Source of the DNA: Desulfocapsa sp. | Lineage (GTDB): Bacteria > Desulfobacterota > Desulfobulbia > Desulfobulbales > Desulfocapsaceae | DNA length: 64,000 bases | Direction of reading: 5' to 3' | NCBI GenBank assembly: GCA_016765495.1 | Contig: JAESPV010000027.1 | Coordinates: forward strand, 1 to 64,000 | In this document: one piece after another, positions 42,456-51,883 of the stretch | Layout: each line of letters opens with the position of its first letter | Numbering within the stretch: the first letter of the stretch is position 1 | Program-made: the position numbers and the translations under genes | Notes under the pieces: generated by a model | Told to the model about the DNA's origin: nothing | Seen by the model: the letters and a program-made list of their open reading frames with translations, nothing else | The model's database searches: none

Positions 42456-42841
42456 TATTTCACTCGCTTCAAAAAAGATCCTGCAGCAGGGACCTTTGAT
42501 TTTTTAGCAGTTGGTGGTTCATCAAGTACAGGTTCAGGTGCAATTGCAGGAGTAAGATTCACAGCTTTTACAAAACGTTCTTCACCACCCATGGTAAAGA
42601 TTTCCTTTCCGGTCATTTGGGCTGTGCGCAAGGTCCAGGTAATTTCCTGTGGTGGTACGGTGAGAAAAGTTAGTGCAAGATGCCACCATTCATCCTTTCT
42701 TGTTGTGTCTCTTGTGATGTCTGTGACCAGTGCATAAACAAGCATCTGTGGTTCTTTGGCAACAATTAAAACAATGTCACCGATATCTGTGCTCTCTTTA
42801 AAAGGCACAACCTGTTGTAATTCATCGACGAGTTTTTCCAT
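42455..42841 (-). CDS. Uncharacterised 128-residue protein
   Basis: I do not recognise this family. Residues 1-90 have an alternating pattern consistent with a small beta-rich fold (IGDIVLIVAKEPQMLVYALVTDI), containing WWHLALTFLTVPPQE. The last 35 residues are Pro/Ala/Lys-rich and probably unstructured. There is no signal peptide. It is coupled to thiL by a one-base overlap and lies 27 bases after the 573-residue protein gene. Confidence 0.6.
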   Translation of the reverse strand: MEKLVDELQQVVPFKESTDIGDIVLIVAKEPQMLVYALVTDITRDTTRKDEWWHLALTFLTVPPQEITWTLRTAQMTGKEIFTMGGEERFVKAVNLTPAIAPEPVLDEPPTAKKSKVPAAGSFLKRVK

Positions 42842-42868
42842 AAGTTTTTATCCGGTTATGTGCTGACT

Positions 42869-44590
42869 TTATTGTGTAACAGTTATAATAGACTCAAGAA
42901 TAATAGAATCTTTAGTAATAACGCTTCGAGAACCAAGCTTTGTATACATAGCAAGGCCGTCAAGTAATGGTAAAATAAGTTGATTCACTATAATATCAGC
43001 ATCCTTTGCCACTTCAGGCCCCTGAATATTTGCCATGGAAGCAGCCCAGCTTGCCATATCTTTTAAAGCATCGGCTAAAAGTGCAATGTGGACATAGGCG
43101 GCTGAATTGTTTTTCTCCTTCAGCCCCTTTTCAAGCTCCTGCATATTCGCACTATTTAAAAGATTTGTGCTAGCGACGCTTTTAAGGGTGATAATTTGTG
43201 TAACAAGATCAAAAGAATTTGAAAGTAATAGATACTCATCTACCAAAGTAAATGCCGGTTGCAAGCCACCTTGTGGAGCAATTCCCCAGAAAGTAATAGT
43301 ATGACTATCAAATTTCTTCCGGCTAAGTGGAATCTCAGCTTCTTCAAGCAATGTGTGGAATATTTTCAGAAAACGCTCTGGGTTCTTCAACTGTATTATT
43401 GCAGCAACTTTGGGAAGAGGTACACCGTTAGTTCCCACATCTTTTACAACAACGGCAAACTCTTTATCTATCATGTCGAGTAGCTCTTCCAGACCAACTC
43501 CAACACTGTCTCGTAATTCCCTTCGGAGTAAGTCCAGGGAATGTGGTTGTTGCTGAATAATGGTTGCGGAATACAATTCCCAGAGCAGGGAAATATTCAG
43601 GGTATTTGTCCAATAATAGAAGAGGGTTTCGGCAGGTACCATTCCAAGGGTTCGATTCAAGGCAGGTTGAACATCAAAGAGACGGGCTACTCGACTGTCC
43701 AGAGTGTTTTTTTCAAAAAGGATCTCTGTTTTATCCTTAAACACCTCCTTGTCGTGCCAGGCTCCATAGGCCGCGGCTCCCCAACCTCGCCAATGTTCGA
43801 GAAGTCTTAAGAATTCCTTTTTCTCAGCAGCTTGAAGATTTTTGCTAATCATCTTCCCCTGTTCAAATAAAGAGGGTAACGAAAGATAGCTGAACAGTTT
43901 TGTGCCCTGAAAGTTTTTTCGCAATCTCTGGAATTCCTTATTTCCGCTTAACGTGTCCTGTTTTGTATCAAAACGGTCTAAAGCTTTTCTTACTAACCGT
44001 TCCTCAAGTCCGACGAGAACCAAACCTTTAACAGTGGCAGTTGAAATGGTATTTGATTCATCCAGCTTATACCTTGTGATAATATGAGAACCATACTGAG
44101 CGGTTGATTGTTGAATATCCTGACTCAATAGAGGGGCAAGAAATTGTAGTATTTTCACATTATGACGAGGTTTTGCAATGAGCAGCAAACGTTTCCCTAA
44201 AGCTTTGGCTGGATTATTTGCAGAAAATGAATTTGCAGGGAAAAGAGCCACTGAAAATTGTTTTCCAAAAAGCTCATTAAATGCAGGATCGTCAAGGATA
44301 GCATGTATCTTTTTTTGAAAGTACTCAAGCTCAAGCATGGGCTTTCCCTGATCCCCGAGTTCTGCCGCAATTTGCTTATAATCGAGGTTTTTCAAGGTTT
44401 GCCCCAGGCGACTGTCTAAAAACTGTGAATACAGTTCAGTAAATTCGACCTGCTCACCATAAAATAGAACGTCACTTGGGAGAAAATCAGCGGCAAGAAC
44501 TTCTTTTTCCAGAGTTTCTTTTAAGAAGAAGAACAAGCCCACAGCGCAGAAAAGCACAAATAAAAATAAAAACATTCCATTTTTTTTCAT
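42869..44590 (-). CDS. Membrane-anchored uncharacterised protein (573 residues)
   Basis: One N-terminal hydrophobic segment (5-23) anchors a large exported domain. The domain may hold two similar halves built around LLIAKPRHNVKILQFL and AAIIQLKNPERFLKIF, as in DUF3352-like proteins; the assignment is tentative. It has almost no cysteines and no catalytic motif I can see. AAGGGCG precedes the ATG. Gene order suggests cotranscription with the 128-residue protein and thiL. Confidence 0.65.
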   Translation of the reverse strand: MKKNGMFLFLFVLFCAVGLFFFLKETLEKEVLAADFLPSDVLFYGEQVEFTELYSQFLDSRLGQTLKNLDYKQIAAELGDQGKPMLELEYFQKKIHAILDDPAFNELFGKQFSVALFPANSFSANNPAKALGKRLLLIAKPRHNVKILQFLAPLLSQDIQQSTAQYGSHIITRYKLDESNTISTATVKGLVLVGLEERLVRKALDRFDTKQDTLSGNKEFQRLRKNFQGTKLFSYLSLPSLFEQGKMISKNLQAAEKKEFLRLLEHWRGWGAAAYGAWHDKEVFKDKTEILFEKNTLDSRVARLFDVQPALNRTLGMVPAETLFYYWTNTLNISLLWELYSATIIQQQPHSLDLLRRELRDSVGVGLEELLDMIDKEFAVVVKDVGTNGVPLPKVAAIIQLKNPERFLKIFHTLLEEAEIPLSRKKFDSHTITFWGIAPQGGLQPAFTLVDEYLLLSNSFDLVTQIITLKSVASTNLLNSANMQELEKGLKEKNNSAAYVHIALLADALKDMASWAASMANIQGPEVAKDADIIVNQLILPLLDGLAMYTKLGSRSVITKDSIILESIITVTQ

Positions 44591-44612
44591 AGTCGCCCTT
44601 TGTTTATTATAA

Positions 44613-44831
44613 TCAAGTCATACGAATTCTTTCACAATCAGGGCAAATCCAAGTAGGTCCGTTGGATATCCCCCATAGGTTTTCATTAAAGCATTCTTCA
44701 CAAATCATAAATCCACAGGGGCAACTCAGGCAATATGGCAACTCCTTTTTGCAACAGTGGCAAACGAATTTTCCAAGTTTTCTTTGCCGATAGGATAATT
44801 TCTTTTCAGGTTTCTTCTTTTCATCACTCAT
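44613..44831 (-). CDS. Small zinc-finger-like protein after cutA
   Basis: The start is ATG 44831, whose ATGA overlaps the cutA stop, giving 72 residues; the open frame upstream lies inside cutA. Five closely spaced cysteine pairs or single cysteines (CHCC, CLSCPC, CEEC, CPDC) suggest two interleaved zinc sites, RING or B-box-like. The basic N-terminal 25 residues could bind nucleic acid. It is tightly coupled to cutA. Function unknown. Confidence 0.7.
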   Translation of the reverse strand: MSDEKKKPEKKLSYRQRKLGKFVCHCCKKELPYCLSCPCGFMICEECFNENLWGISNGPTWICPDCERIRMT

Positions 44832-45148
44832 TGTTGCAGTACTCCCTGCATCCACTGCTTGTATTCTTTGCCTATTGACGATACCGGTATAGCCAGAATT
44901 TCCGGAACATCATAGGAATGATATGTAGATATTTCCTGTTCCAACTGTTCCCATAAAGATTGACTGCTCTTCATTACAATTCGGTATTCTTTTGCCTGTT
45001 CAATTTCGCCATCCCACCAGTACAATGAATCTACCGCTGAATCTATCTGAGCGCAGGCAATGAGATGCTTTTCAAGAAGTATTCGTACAAGTTTCAAAGC
45101 CTCTTCCTTTTCTTCAAAAGTTGTATAAACAAGTATGATATCAGACAT
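44828..45148 (-). CDS. cutA: Divalent-cation tolerance protein CutA
   Basis: The protein has 106 residues, full length. The VYTTFEEKEEALKLVRILLEKHLIACAQI opening, the SLYWWDGEIE segment and the EYRIVMKSS strand are characteristic. CutA is a very stable cytoplasmic trimer linked to metal (Cu, Zn) tolerance, with an unclear mechanism. No ribosome site is evident. The 12-bp tandem repeat at 45209-45244 lies about 60 bases upstream in the promoter region. Confidence 0.9.
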   Translation of the reverse strand: MSDIILVYTTFEEKEEALKLVRILLEKHLIACAQIDSAVDSLYWWDGEIEQAKEYRIVMKSSQSLWEQLEQEISTYHSYDVPEILAIPVSSIGKEYKQWMQGVLQQ

Positions 45149-45208
45149 TGCTTTATATTTATTTATTTTATAGGATTAGTGAAATGATTCATTACTTCTG
45201 TTCTAGAA

Positions 45209-45244
45209 TAACATATTTTCTAACATATTTTCTAACATATTTTC
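45209..45244. repeat. Three perfect 12-bp direct repeats
   Basis: TAACATATTTTC is repeated three times without gaps (45209, 45221, 45233). It lies in the divergent region between cutA (start 45148) and coaX (start 45363). The 12-base period is close to one helical turn, so the copies would face the same side of DNA. It may be polymorphic in copy number or a multi-site operator. Confidence 0.7.
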
Positions 45245-45362
45245 AGGATTAGTTCAGCAGACATTCTAACTGATTCACAAGATCAGGAACGTATACGAAA
45301 TAACTTGAACGCGTTTTTTCGTGTACGTTCCTAAAAACTTTACATGCGTAGGAAATCCCCCC

Positions 45363-46160
45363 ATGCTTTTCACCATAGATGTCGGCAATTCACACACAGT
45401 TACCGGACTTTTTGATGGAGATAAACTAGTTGGTCGATGGCGACTAAAATCCGACACTGAAAGACTCAATGACGAGCTTGCCATATGGTATCACTCCCTC
45501 TTTTCAATGGCACAAATCAATAAGAAGGATATTGATGGTGTTATAATCGCAAGCGTGGTACCAGCACTTGAAGCTGCTTGGATCTCCTGTATTGAAGCCT
45601 ATTTTTCAAAATATCTTAAAAAAGCTCTTTTAGTAGTTTCAGCACACACTATTAAAAATATTATAACAATAAAAACTGATTATCCTGAAGAGGTCGGCGC
45701 AGACAGGCTCGTCAATGCCGTCGCAGCCTGGGAACGATATAAACAAAATCTGCTTATTATTGACTTTGGCACAGCAATTACCTTTGACTGCGTTTCTGCA
45801 AAATGTGAATATCTTGGTGGAACAATTCTACCGGGCCTTGCAATTTCACTTGATGCGCTCTCAAAGCGTACAGCAAAACTCCCTCAAATTGACATTTCGA
45901 CACCCCCGCCACAGGTTATTGGTCGAAATACAGTTGATGCCATGAAGAGTGGAGTGTTAAATGGATATGGATCAATGGTAGATGGACTTACTCAAAAAAT
46001 ACGCGCTGAATTGTGTCCCAACGGCGAACCATTAAAGGTTATTGCAACTGGCGGTATGGCTCATCTAATTGCACCGTTTAGCAAAAATATTGAAGAAGTT
46101 GACACGATGCTCACTTTACATGGTCTCCATTTACTTTTTCACAAACTACATCATGAATAG
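45363..46160 (+). CDS. coaX: Type III pantothenate kinase
   Basis: The start is ATG 45363 (AGGAAAT upstream), giving 265 residues; an upstream ATG at 45321 adds an unrelated tail. DVGNSHTV (phosphate loop), GADRLVNAVAA, DFGTAITFD and ATGGMA are the CoaX (ASKHA-fold) motifs. It phosphorylates pantothenate in CoA synthesis, needs K+ and is not inhibited by CoA. The stop overlaps the next gene by 8 bases. Confidence 0.94.
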   Translation: MLFTIDVGNSHTVTGLFDGDKLVGRWRLKSDTERLNDELAIWYHSLFSMAQINKKDIDGVIIASVVPALEAAWISCIEAYFSKYLKKALLVVSAHTIKNIITIKTDYPEEVGADRLVNAVAAWERYKQNLLIIDFGTAITFDCVSAKCEYLGGTILPGLAISLDALSKRTAKLPQIDISTPPPQVIGRNTVDAMKSGVLNGYGSMVDGLTQKIRAELCPNGEPLKVIATGGMAHLIAPFSKNIEEVDTMLTLHGLHLLFHKLHHE

Positions 46161-47076
46161 AAACTGCCTCCCAAAATCTTTACAACCCGGCGACTGCATA
46201 GGGATCATTGCTCCTGCAGGACAGATGCAGGATATAGCAGCCCTTAAACAAGGTTTGTCCATCCTTAACGATATGGGCTTTCAAACAAAATTCCCGCGGA
46301 ATCTCTGGCCGGGGACCGGATACCTTGCCGACACCGATACTAACCGTGCTGTTGAATTCCATAAAATGTGGGATGATCCGGAAATACCAGCCCTTCTGGC
46401 TCTTCGTGGTGGTTTTGGCTCGTTACGCCTTCTCCCTTTTTTAAATCCGGATGATATAAAAAAAGAACAAAAAATTCTCATTGGTTTTTCAGATATTACT
46501 ATTCTCCATTGTGCAATACATCAAACAAATAACCTGATTAGCCTTCATGGACCTGTGCTCACCAGCCTTTCCTCGATCAACAATGAAAGCCGGCAACGCT
46601 TTTACGCATCCCTTACCGGAAATTGGGATAAACCTATAAAATCTTGGAAAATTGAAGTCTTACGAAATGGCCCTCCTGTTCAGGGGAAACTCATTGGAGG
46701 CAATTTGTGCAGTTTGATGAGTATACTGTCAACGCCCATTGATCAGGACTGGAAAGGAAACATTCTTTTTCTGGAAGATGTTGGAGAACCACTTTACAAG
46801 CTGGACAGGATGTTTACTCAACTCTGGCACTGTGGAAAATTGAATCAGCCTTCCGGGATTATTTTAGGTGATTTTTCACTAAACCAGAAACAGGATAGTC
46901 TGGAGAAAATCCGTTTTCATGAAGAAGTCTGGAGACGGGTTCTTGAGCTTACAAAATCCAGTGGCATGCCAATATGGGGGAATTTCCCAATTGGACATGG
47001 AAAAGATAACCTAACTTTACCCCATGGCGCAGATGCATTGATGGACAGCGCAAACGTAACACTTTTGTTTCAGTAG
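46153..47076 (+). CDS. LD-carboxypeptidase (S66 family)
   Basis: The start is ATG 46153, inside the coaX end, giving 307 residues. The catalytic set of LdcA-type serine peptidases is visible: Ser in IGFSDIT, Glu in FLEDVGEP and His in PIGHGKDN, with the RGGFGSLRLLP segment before. It trims the terminal D-Ala from murein tetrapeptides during peptidoglycan recycling in the cytoplasm. There is no signal peptide. It is coupled to coaX. Confidence 0.92.
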   Translation: MNRNCLPKSLQPGDCIGIIAPAGQMQDIAALKQGLSILNDMGFQTKFPRNLWPGTGYLADTDTNRAVEFHKMWDDPEIPALLALRGGFGSLRLLPFLNPDDIKKEQKILIGFSDITILHCAIHQTNNLISLHGPVLTSLSSINNESRQRFYASLTGNWDKPIKSWKIEVLRNGPPVQGKLIGGNLCSLMSILSTPIDQDWKGNILFLEDVGEPLYKLDRMFTQLWHCGKLNQPSGIILGDFSLNQKQDSLEKIRFHEEVWRRVLELTKSSGMPIWGNFPIGHGKDNLTLPHGADALMDSANVTLLFQ

Positions 47077-47088
47077 GATCAGGGAACG

Positions 47089-47589
47089 TCAGACAAATAA
47101 CTTGATATTGACTTCCTTCCCCCGCCCCTCAAACTGCCTGTATACAGTGTTTGACTGATCCAACATTCGTTTGGAAGCTTTTACGGAATCAGTGTCACCA
47201 TACTTGTCCGAAAGATAAATAATTTCTTTAATTCCTGATTGAATGATCACTTTTGTACACTCGTTACAGGGAAAAAGCCCCACGTAAATTCTACAATCTT
47301 TTAGATTAGGGGCCGTGGAGTTAAGAACAGCATTGAGTTCTGCGTGACAAACATAGGGATATTTTGTGTCAAGATAACTTCCTTCCCTTGCCCAGGGGAG
47401 TTCATCGTCAGAACAGCCCCAGGGAAAACCGTTATATCCGACACCCACGATTTTGTGATCACTATTAGCTACACAGGCACCAACCTGGGTGCTGGGGTCT
47501 TTGCTTCTTTCAGCGGAAAGAAGTGCAACAGCCATAAAATATTCATCCCAGCTGAGATAGTCTTTTCGTTTTTTGGTATCTGTTGTCAT
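47089..47589 (-). CDS. dCMP/cytidine deaminase family protein
   Basis: The start is ATG 47589 (TAGGAT upstream), giving 166 residues; the frame opens further to 47616 but overlaps the upstream gene. The zinc site CHAELNAVLN ... PCNECTK is complete, and the STQVGA segment and length fit dCMP deaminase. It would convert dCMP to dUMP for thymidylate supply. Comparison with ComEB-like proteins is needed to fix the substrate. It follows the lipoprotein gene with overlapping ends. Confidence 0.85.
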   Translation of the reverse strand: MTTDTKKRKDYLSWDEYFMAVALLSAERSKDPSTQVGACVANSDHKIVGVGYNGFPWGCSDDELPWAREGSYLDTKYPYVCHAELNAVLNSTAPNLKDCRIYVGLFPCNECTKVIIQSGIKEIIYLSDKYGDTDSVKASKRMLDQSNTVYRQFEGRGKEVNIKLFV

Positions 47590-47597
47590 AACATATC

Positions 47598-48401
47598 CTA
47601 CATAAAGGGAATCCATGTGCGAATCATATGCTGTAACTGCTGCTTGCTTTTTAGATCAGCAATGAATGCGTTGGCCTGATTCAGTAATTCACTGTCTTGC
47701 TTGCGGATTCCCCATGCGATGTATTCTTCTGTGGCGAGTGTGAGGATTGGGGTTAGTTTATTGTTTTCATTGATAGCTGCATAATGACAGATCATGGGGG
47801 CGTCGTAAACAAACGCATCGATTTCTTTATTGATGAGAGCGTTTACTGCATCAGTGGATTTGTCGAATGTTTTCACTTTGACATCATTAATGGTCATTGA
47901 AATAAACAGATCGCCAGTGGTATCTTTTATGGTACCTATGACGTAATTCGAGTTCATCAAGCTGTATATTCCTGTGGAAAATCGTGCTTTTTCTTCAAGG
48001 CGAACAAGAAGGATTTGACCGGAGCGCAGATAGGGATTCGTAAAAGCAATTCGATACTGTCTGGGCTGGGTGATGGACATTCCTGACATGATGATATCGA
48101 TCGTGTTGTTTTCAAGGGCCTCGATTTGTTTGTCCCATTTTAATTCAACAAATTTGATTTGCTTTCCGGTGAATTCCCCAAGTTTTCTCGCAAAATCAGC
48201 TTCGAGTCCGAGTATCTCGCCGTCCTTTGAGTAAACAAGAGGAGGAGCATTGCTTGAGACACCAACGCGGATAAGGTCTGAAGCAGGGGCGATATTTGCG
48301 CTCCGGGATTCAGTGTTTGTTGCAACACAAGAGGAGAGCAGCAGGGGCAGTAAACCTGTAATCAGTAGAACCAGGATGGAAAGAGAAGCATTGTTTTTCA
48401 T
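47598..48401 (-). CDS. Substrate-binding lipoprotein, amino-acid type (SBP family 3)
   Basis: The protein has 267 residues. A lipoprotein signal ends at LLSSC (Cys25). The rest is a periplasmic binding-protein fold of family 3: IRVGVSSNAPPLVY, GLEADFARKLGE, DIIMSGMSIT, and the hinge strand near VIGTIKDTTGD. Such proteins bind amino acids or similar small ligands. No permease or ATPase gene is beside it, so it is an orphan receptor or serves a distant transporter. Confidence 0.85.
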   Translation of the reverse strand: MKNNASLSILVLLITGLLPLLLSSCVATNTESRSANIAPASDLIRVGVSSNAPPLVYSKDGEILGLEADFARKLGEFTGKQIKFVELKWDKQIEALENNTIDIIMSGMSITQPRQYRIAFTNPYLRSGQILLVRLEEKARFSTGIYSLMNSNYVIGTIKDTTGDLFISMTINDVKVKTFDKSTDAVNALINKEIDAFVYDAPMICHYAAINENNKLTPILTLATEEYIAWGIRKQDSELLNQANAFIADLKSKQQLQHMIRTWIPFM

Positions 48402-48407
48402 TCTGTA

Positions 48408-49244
48408 TTACTCCTCTGAATTAGTCCTTGTTGTTTTTCTATGACGGCGCCAATTTGTTGCCCCTGTAACTTTATCAATGAAGGTTTTAATGGTCTGGAA
48501 ATAGAGCTTTCCACCTGTCAGGATCATGGTATTGTGAGTGGCACCGGGGATAACGACAAATTCTTTAGTTCTTGCGCCACTGTATGATTGAAGTTTCTCA
48601 GCTTCATGGGCTGGAATTATCTCATCTTTTGCGCCATGCAATATAAAAGTCGGAATAGTTACTTTTCCTATTTTTTCAATATTTTGAAAACCATCTTCTT
48701 CTGTAAAATCAATTCCGCCGATATCAAGCCCAAGGGATTTGGCAAGAGGGACGGTATCAGCAATTCCACTTTCAATAAGCAAACCTTTGACGTCATCACC
48801 GTGTTTGGTGGCAAGGTCAATGGCAGATATGGAGCCAAGTGAACGGCCCATAATGAAGAGAGCACCTGTATATGCATGATGGCTTAACCATTTTTGGACT
48901 TCACCAAAAAGGACTTCGGCATCGGAGAGCATTGAAGCAACACCGGGACTGCCAGTGCTCCATCCATATCCCCGATAATCCATGACAAGCAGATTGATAC
49001 CGACATGATTGTATAACGGTCCGATGTCGTCATAGTCTGCAACAATCTCACCATTGCCATGAAAAAAGATAATGTTGGGGCTGCTGATATCATGGATATA
49101 GAGTCTACAGCCAATGGACACACCAGGCTCAGTTTCAATTTCCAGATCAATTGCTCCTTCTGGAAGTGGCGTTACTTCGCTGCGGCGTGGATAAAAGAGT
49201 GAAGAAATACGGTTTGGGGTATCGAGTTTTGGGAAAGTTTGCAT
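48408..49244 (-). CDS. Alpha/beta hydrolase
   Basis: The start is ATG 49244 (AGGATTTTT upstream), giving 278 residues. The oxyanion motif FFHGNGE, the DYRGYGWSTG segment, the nucleophile elbow GRSLGS (Ser), HGAKDEIIP with the acid and GATHNTM with the His complete the triad. It resembles ABHD13/BEM46-type hydrolases. No signal peptide. The substrate is unknown. It is 6 bases upstream of the lipoprotein gene in the same transcript. Confidence 0.85.
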   Translation of the reverse strand: MQTFPKLDTPNRISSLFYPRRSEVTPLPEGAIDLEIETEPGVSIGCRLYIHDISSPNIIFFHGNGEIVADYDDIGPLYNHVGINLLVMDYRGYGWSTGSPGVASMLSDAEVLFGEVQKWLSHHAYTGALFIMGRSLGSISAIDLATKHGDDVKGLLIESGIADTVPLAKSLGLDIGGIDFTEEDGFQNIEKIGKVTIPTFILHGAKDEIIPAHEAEKLQSYSGARTKEFVVIPGATHNTMILTGGKLYFQTIKTFIDKVTGATNWRRHRKTTRTNSEE

Positions 49245-49543
49245 AAAAATCCTATGAAATAATGAGTTCTGATTACGTTTACTTGTTTTTTGTGAGTAGT
49301 GAAATATCAGATTATACACTTTTTTCGTTGCAACTATAAGAAAGTTTAATGAAATAATCCAGTGAAGAGCTTTAAAATTATCTTTTCATGATGAATAACA
49401 GTGAAGAAATTGAGACAAATATATTCTCAATAATTCATAATCCTTGCTATCCGGCCGTCAGATATTTATTATAAAGATAATTTGTTAGGATGGTTACGCG
49501 TGGATAGTATTAATCGATCTATAAACTTTCCGGAGATTAACTT

Positions 49544-50032
49544 ATGCAGGTACTTCTCAAAAAAACATTCTGTCTTGCCGCCCTGGTGTCTTTTTTCTGT
49601 GTGATCTTTACGGATCCTCTTTATGCCGGATCTGAAAAAGAACAGCAAGGTTGGGGGGATAATGATGAATATAATCAATTGTATAGTTCAAGGGAGCTGG
49701 ATAAACTCAAAGGGCGGGTTGAAAAATTTAAAAAGCTTAAACCTCTGCCGGGAATGTCCAAGGCTACAGCGCTTATTCTAGATGAAGGCGGGGATAAAAT
49801 CGTTGTTCATATTTGTCCCGTCTGGTTTGCAACGGCCAAGGATACGGGAATTAAACGTGGAGATATGGTCAAAATAAAGGGAAGCTGGGCAGAAATAAAT
49901 GGCGAGGATGTTTTTATGGCATCTAAGATAAAAAAGGGTGAGCATTATGAGTTTAAAGTTCGACTTACCAGTGATGGAACGCCATTTTGGAATATGACTC
50001 CTGAAGAGTTGGCTCATGAAAGAGGGCAGTGA
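49544..50032 (+). CDS. Exported 162-residue uncharacterised protein
   Basis: A signal peptide (about 1-28, ending YAG) is followed by a mature domain with a C-terminal half patterned like an OB fold (KATALILDEGGDKIVVHICPVWFA ... GDMVKIKGSWAEI). Such small periplasmic OB-fold proteins may bind metal or nucleotides, but I cannot name the family. GGAGA precedes the ATG. It lies 36 bases before the fructose-bisphosphatase gene on the same strand, perhaps by chance. Confidence 0.65.
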   Translation: MQVLLKKTFCLAALVSFFCVIFTDPLYAGSEKEQQGWGDNDEYNQLYSSRELDKLKGRVEKFKKLKPLPGMSKATALILDEGGDKIVVHICPVWFATAKDTGIKRGDMVKIKGSWAEINGEDVFMASKIKKGEHYEFKVRLTSDGTPFWNMTPEELAHERGQ

Positions 50033-50068
50033 TAATTGTCGATTTCAAGACAAAGAGGGGAAAGTGGA

Positions 50069-51880
50069 ATGAAGGAAGAGAGTTTTCGACTGCAAACCAA
50101 TGAGCTTGATAAACTGGCACAGCAGTTATTGCATCTGGAAAATGAGCTTAACTCCAATATACCTGTCACTCTTTGGATCAGTGATCTGCACGGGGAGGGG
50201 GATAGGTTTAAGGCCATCCTCCGTGGTCGTTTCGGGATGCTCTATCAGACTTGCCGTGAAGCACTGCCCAAGACTTTTAGTGTTGTTAAAATTCAATATC
50301 TAACCAAAATTATACGAAAAAAAGAATATTTTGCTGAAAAAAATATTCTAATGGATACTCAGGATGTTATTTTTTGTCTTGTGCAGATCCTGAAATATAG
50401 ATTATCCAACCTCAGGCACAGAAAAGGCGATATATTTCCTCCTGAGTTTCGGAATACCATCAAACGTCTAATTTCAGGACTTCCTGTCCCTGACCAGGTT
50501 TTTGAAGAACCGATTCTTTCTCAACGATTGATCAGCCATCTGGCACATTCTATTCGTCAAATCTTGCTGGATCGTATTCTCGTATTGGGCGATATTTTTG
50601 ATCGCGGCCCACAACCGGATAAAATTATACGTATTCTTTCCTCAGCTGCCTATAAAGATATGGTTGATTATGTCTTGGGCAATCATGATATCTTATGGAT
50701 GGGAGCTGTTTCGGGCAACAAGTCACTGGTTGCGGAGGCTATGCGTATAACCAGCCGCTACGATCATTTTGAATTGATGGCCCGCCTCCATTTTGATAGT
50801 TCAAAGCTAACTGCTTTTGCCGAGAAAACATATCCTGTTGAGAAGATCACCGGGAAATTCAAGGCAAAAACCGGAAAGGGCAGAAGCATGGAAAAAGCCC
50901 TTACGATTATACAGTTTAAGCTCGAAGAACAAACCATTCGTAAATTCCCGGAATATGAGATGGAATCCAGGCTCTGGCTTGACCGACTGGCTGTAATGGT
51001 AAGAGATGGTGATATTTCTGAACTGAATGATGCCCATTTCCCAACAATTGACTTTGCTGATCCTTCCAGGCTGACAGCAGAAGAGCAGGACGTTATAGAT
51101 GATCTTACCCGTCAATTTACCACCAATACAAAAATTAAACGTTTACTTGGTTATTTTTTTAAAAAGGGAAAAACATATCATATACATAATAATAGCCTGA
51201 ATATTCATGCTCTCGTTCCCTCAACAGTGGACGGAGAATTTGAAGAATTTTTAGGGAAAAGTGGAAGGGAATTACTTGATTTTATACAGGAGACCATTGA
51301 ACGGGTAGGAAAACGATATGTAGCTGACGAGCCACAGGATGAGAAAGATCAGGCTCTGTTTTTCTATCTCTGGTGTGGGCCTAAATCACCCTTTTTCGGC
51401 AAACATGCAATGAAAACATTTGAGCGATATTTTCTACTTGATGAGGAAAGGCATACAGAAAGGTCACTCTATTGGAAGAAAAACATGCAGAGTGATGCTT
51501 TCAAACAGAAATTAAAAGACGAGTTTGGCATTCAACGGGTAGTCTATGGCCATACTCCCGTGGATTATTCGAAAGGAAAGCAGATGGCATCTGCTGATGG
51601 TGTTGCAATAAATGTCGATGGTGGCTTTGCTGCAGCTTACTATAACAGGGGCCATGCTCTGGTTCACACGCCTTATCAGCTTTTCGGGATAATCCTTCCC
51701 ACCCCTAAAGAAATGCAGGAAGCTGCCGAGAATCTTGTCGCTGCACCTCTGGATATTGAGCTTATTGATGAATTTAGACAGCCAATGAAAATAAAAGATA
51801 CGGCAAAAGGTGTTTTGTTAAAACGCCAGAGTGCTGCGCTGTTAAGTAGAATTCGAGAGTTAACACAGGAAACCGATTAA
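50069..51880 (+). CDS. fbp: Fructose-1,6-bisphosphatase class III
   Basis: The start is ATG 50069 (GAGGGG upstream), giving 603 residues; an in-frame TTG at 50036 has less support. The metallophosphatase motifs are [10 protein letters not shown] (39-41), [15 protein letters not shown] and VYGHTPVDY near 500. Class III enzymes (Firmicutes type) hydrolyse fructose-1,6-bisphosphate in gluconeogenesis. In most Proteobacteria the class I or II enzyme serves this step. It is followed after three bases by a class II (GlpX) homologue. Confidence 0.92.
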   Translation: MKEESFRLQTNELDKLAQQLLHLENELNSNIPVTLWISDLHGEGDRFKAILRGRFGMLYQTCREALPKTFSVVKIQYLTKIIRKKEYFAEKNILMDTQDVIFCLVQILKYRLSNLRHRKGDIFPPEFRNTIKRLISGLPVPDQVFEEPILSQRLISHLAHSIRQILLDRILVLGDIFDRGPQPDKIIRILSSAAYKDMVDYVLGNHDILWMGAVSGNKSLVAEAMRITSRYDHFELMARLHFDSSKLTAFAEKTYPVEKITGKFKAKTGKGRSMEKALTIIQFKLEEQTIRKFPEYEMESRLWLDRLAVMVRDGDISELNDAHFPTIDFADPSRLTAEEQDVIDDLTRQFTTNTKIKRLLGYFFKKGKTYHIHNNSLNIHALVPSTVDGEFEEFLGKSGRELLDFIQETIERVGKRYVADEPQDEKDQALFFYLWCGPKSPFFGKHAMKTFERYFLLDEERHTERSLYWKKNMQSDAFKQKLKDEFGIQRVVYGHTPVDYSKGKQMASADGVAINVDGGFAAAYYNRGHALVHTPYQLFGIILPTPKEMQEAAENLVAAPLDIELIDEFRQPMKIKDTAKGVLLKRQSAALLSRIRELTQETD

Positions 51881-51883
51881 ATC

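Noticed and set aside
45209-45244. CRISPR-like array
   Set aside because: Units are contiguous 12-mers with no spacers and no cas genes.
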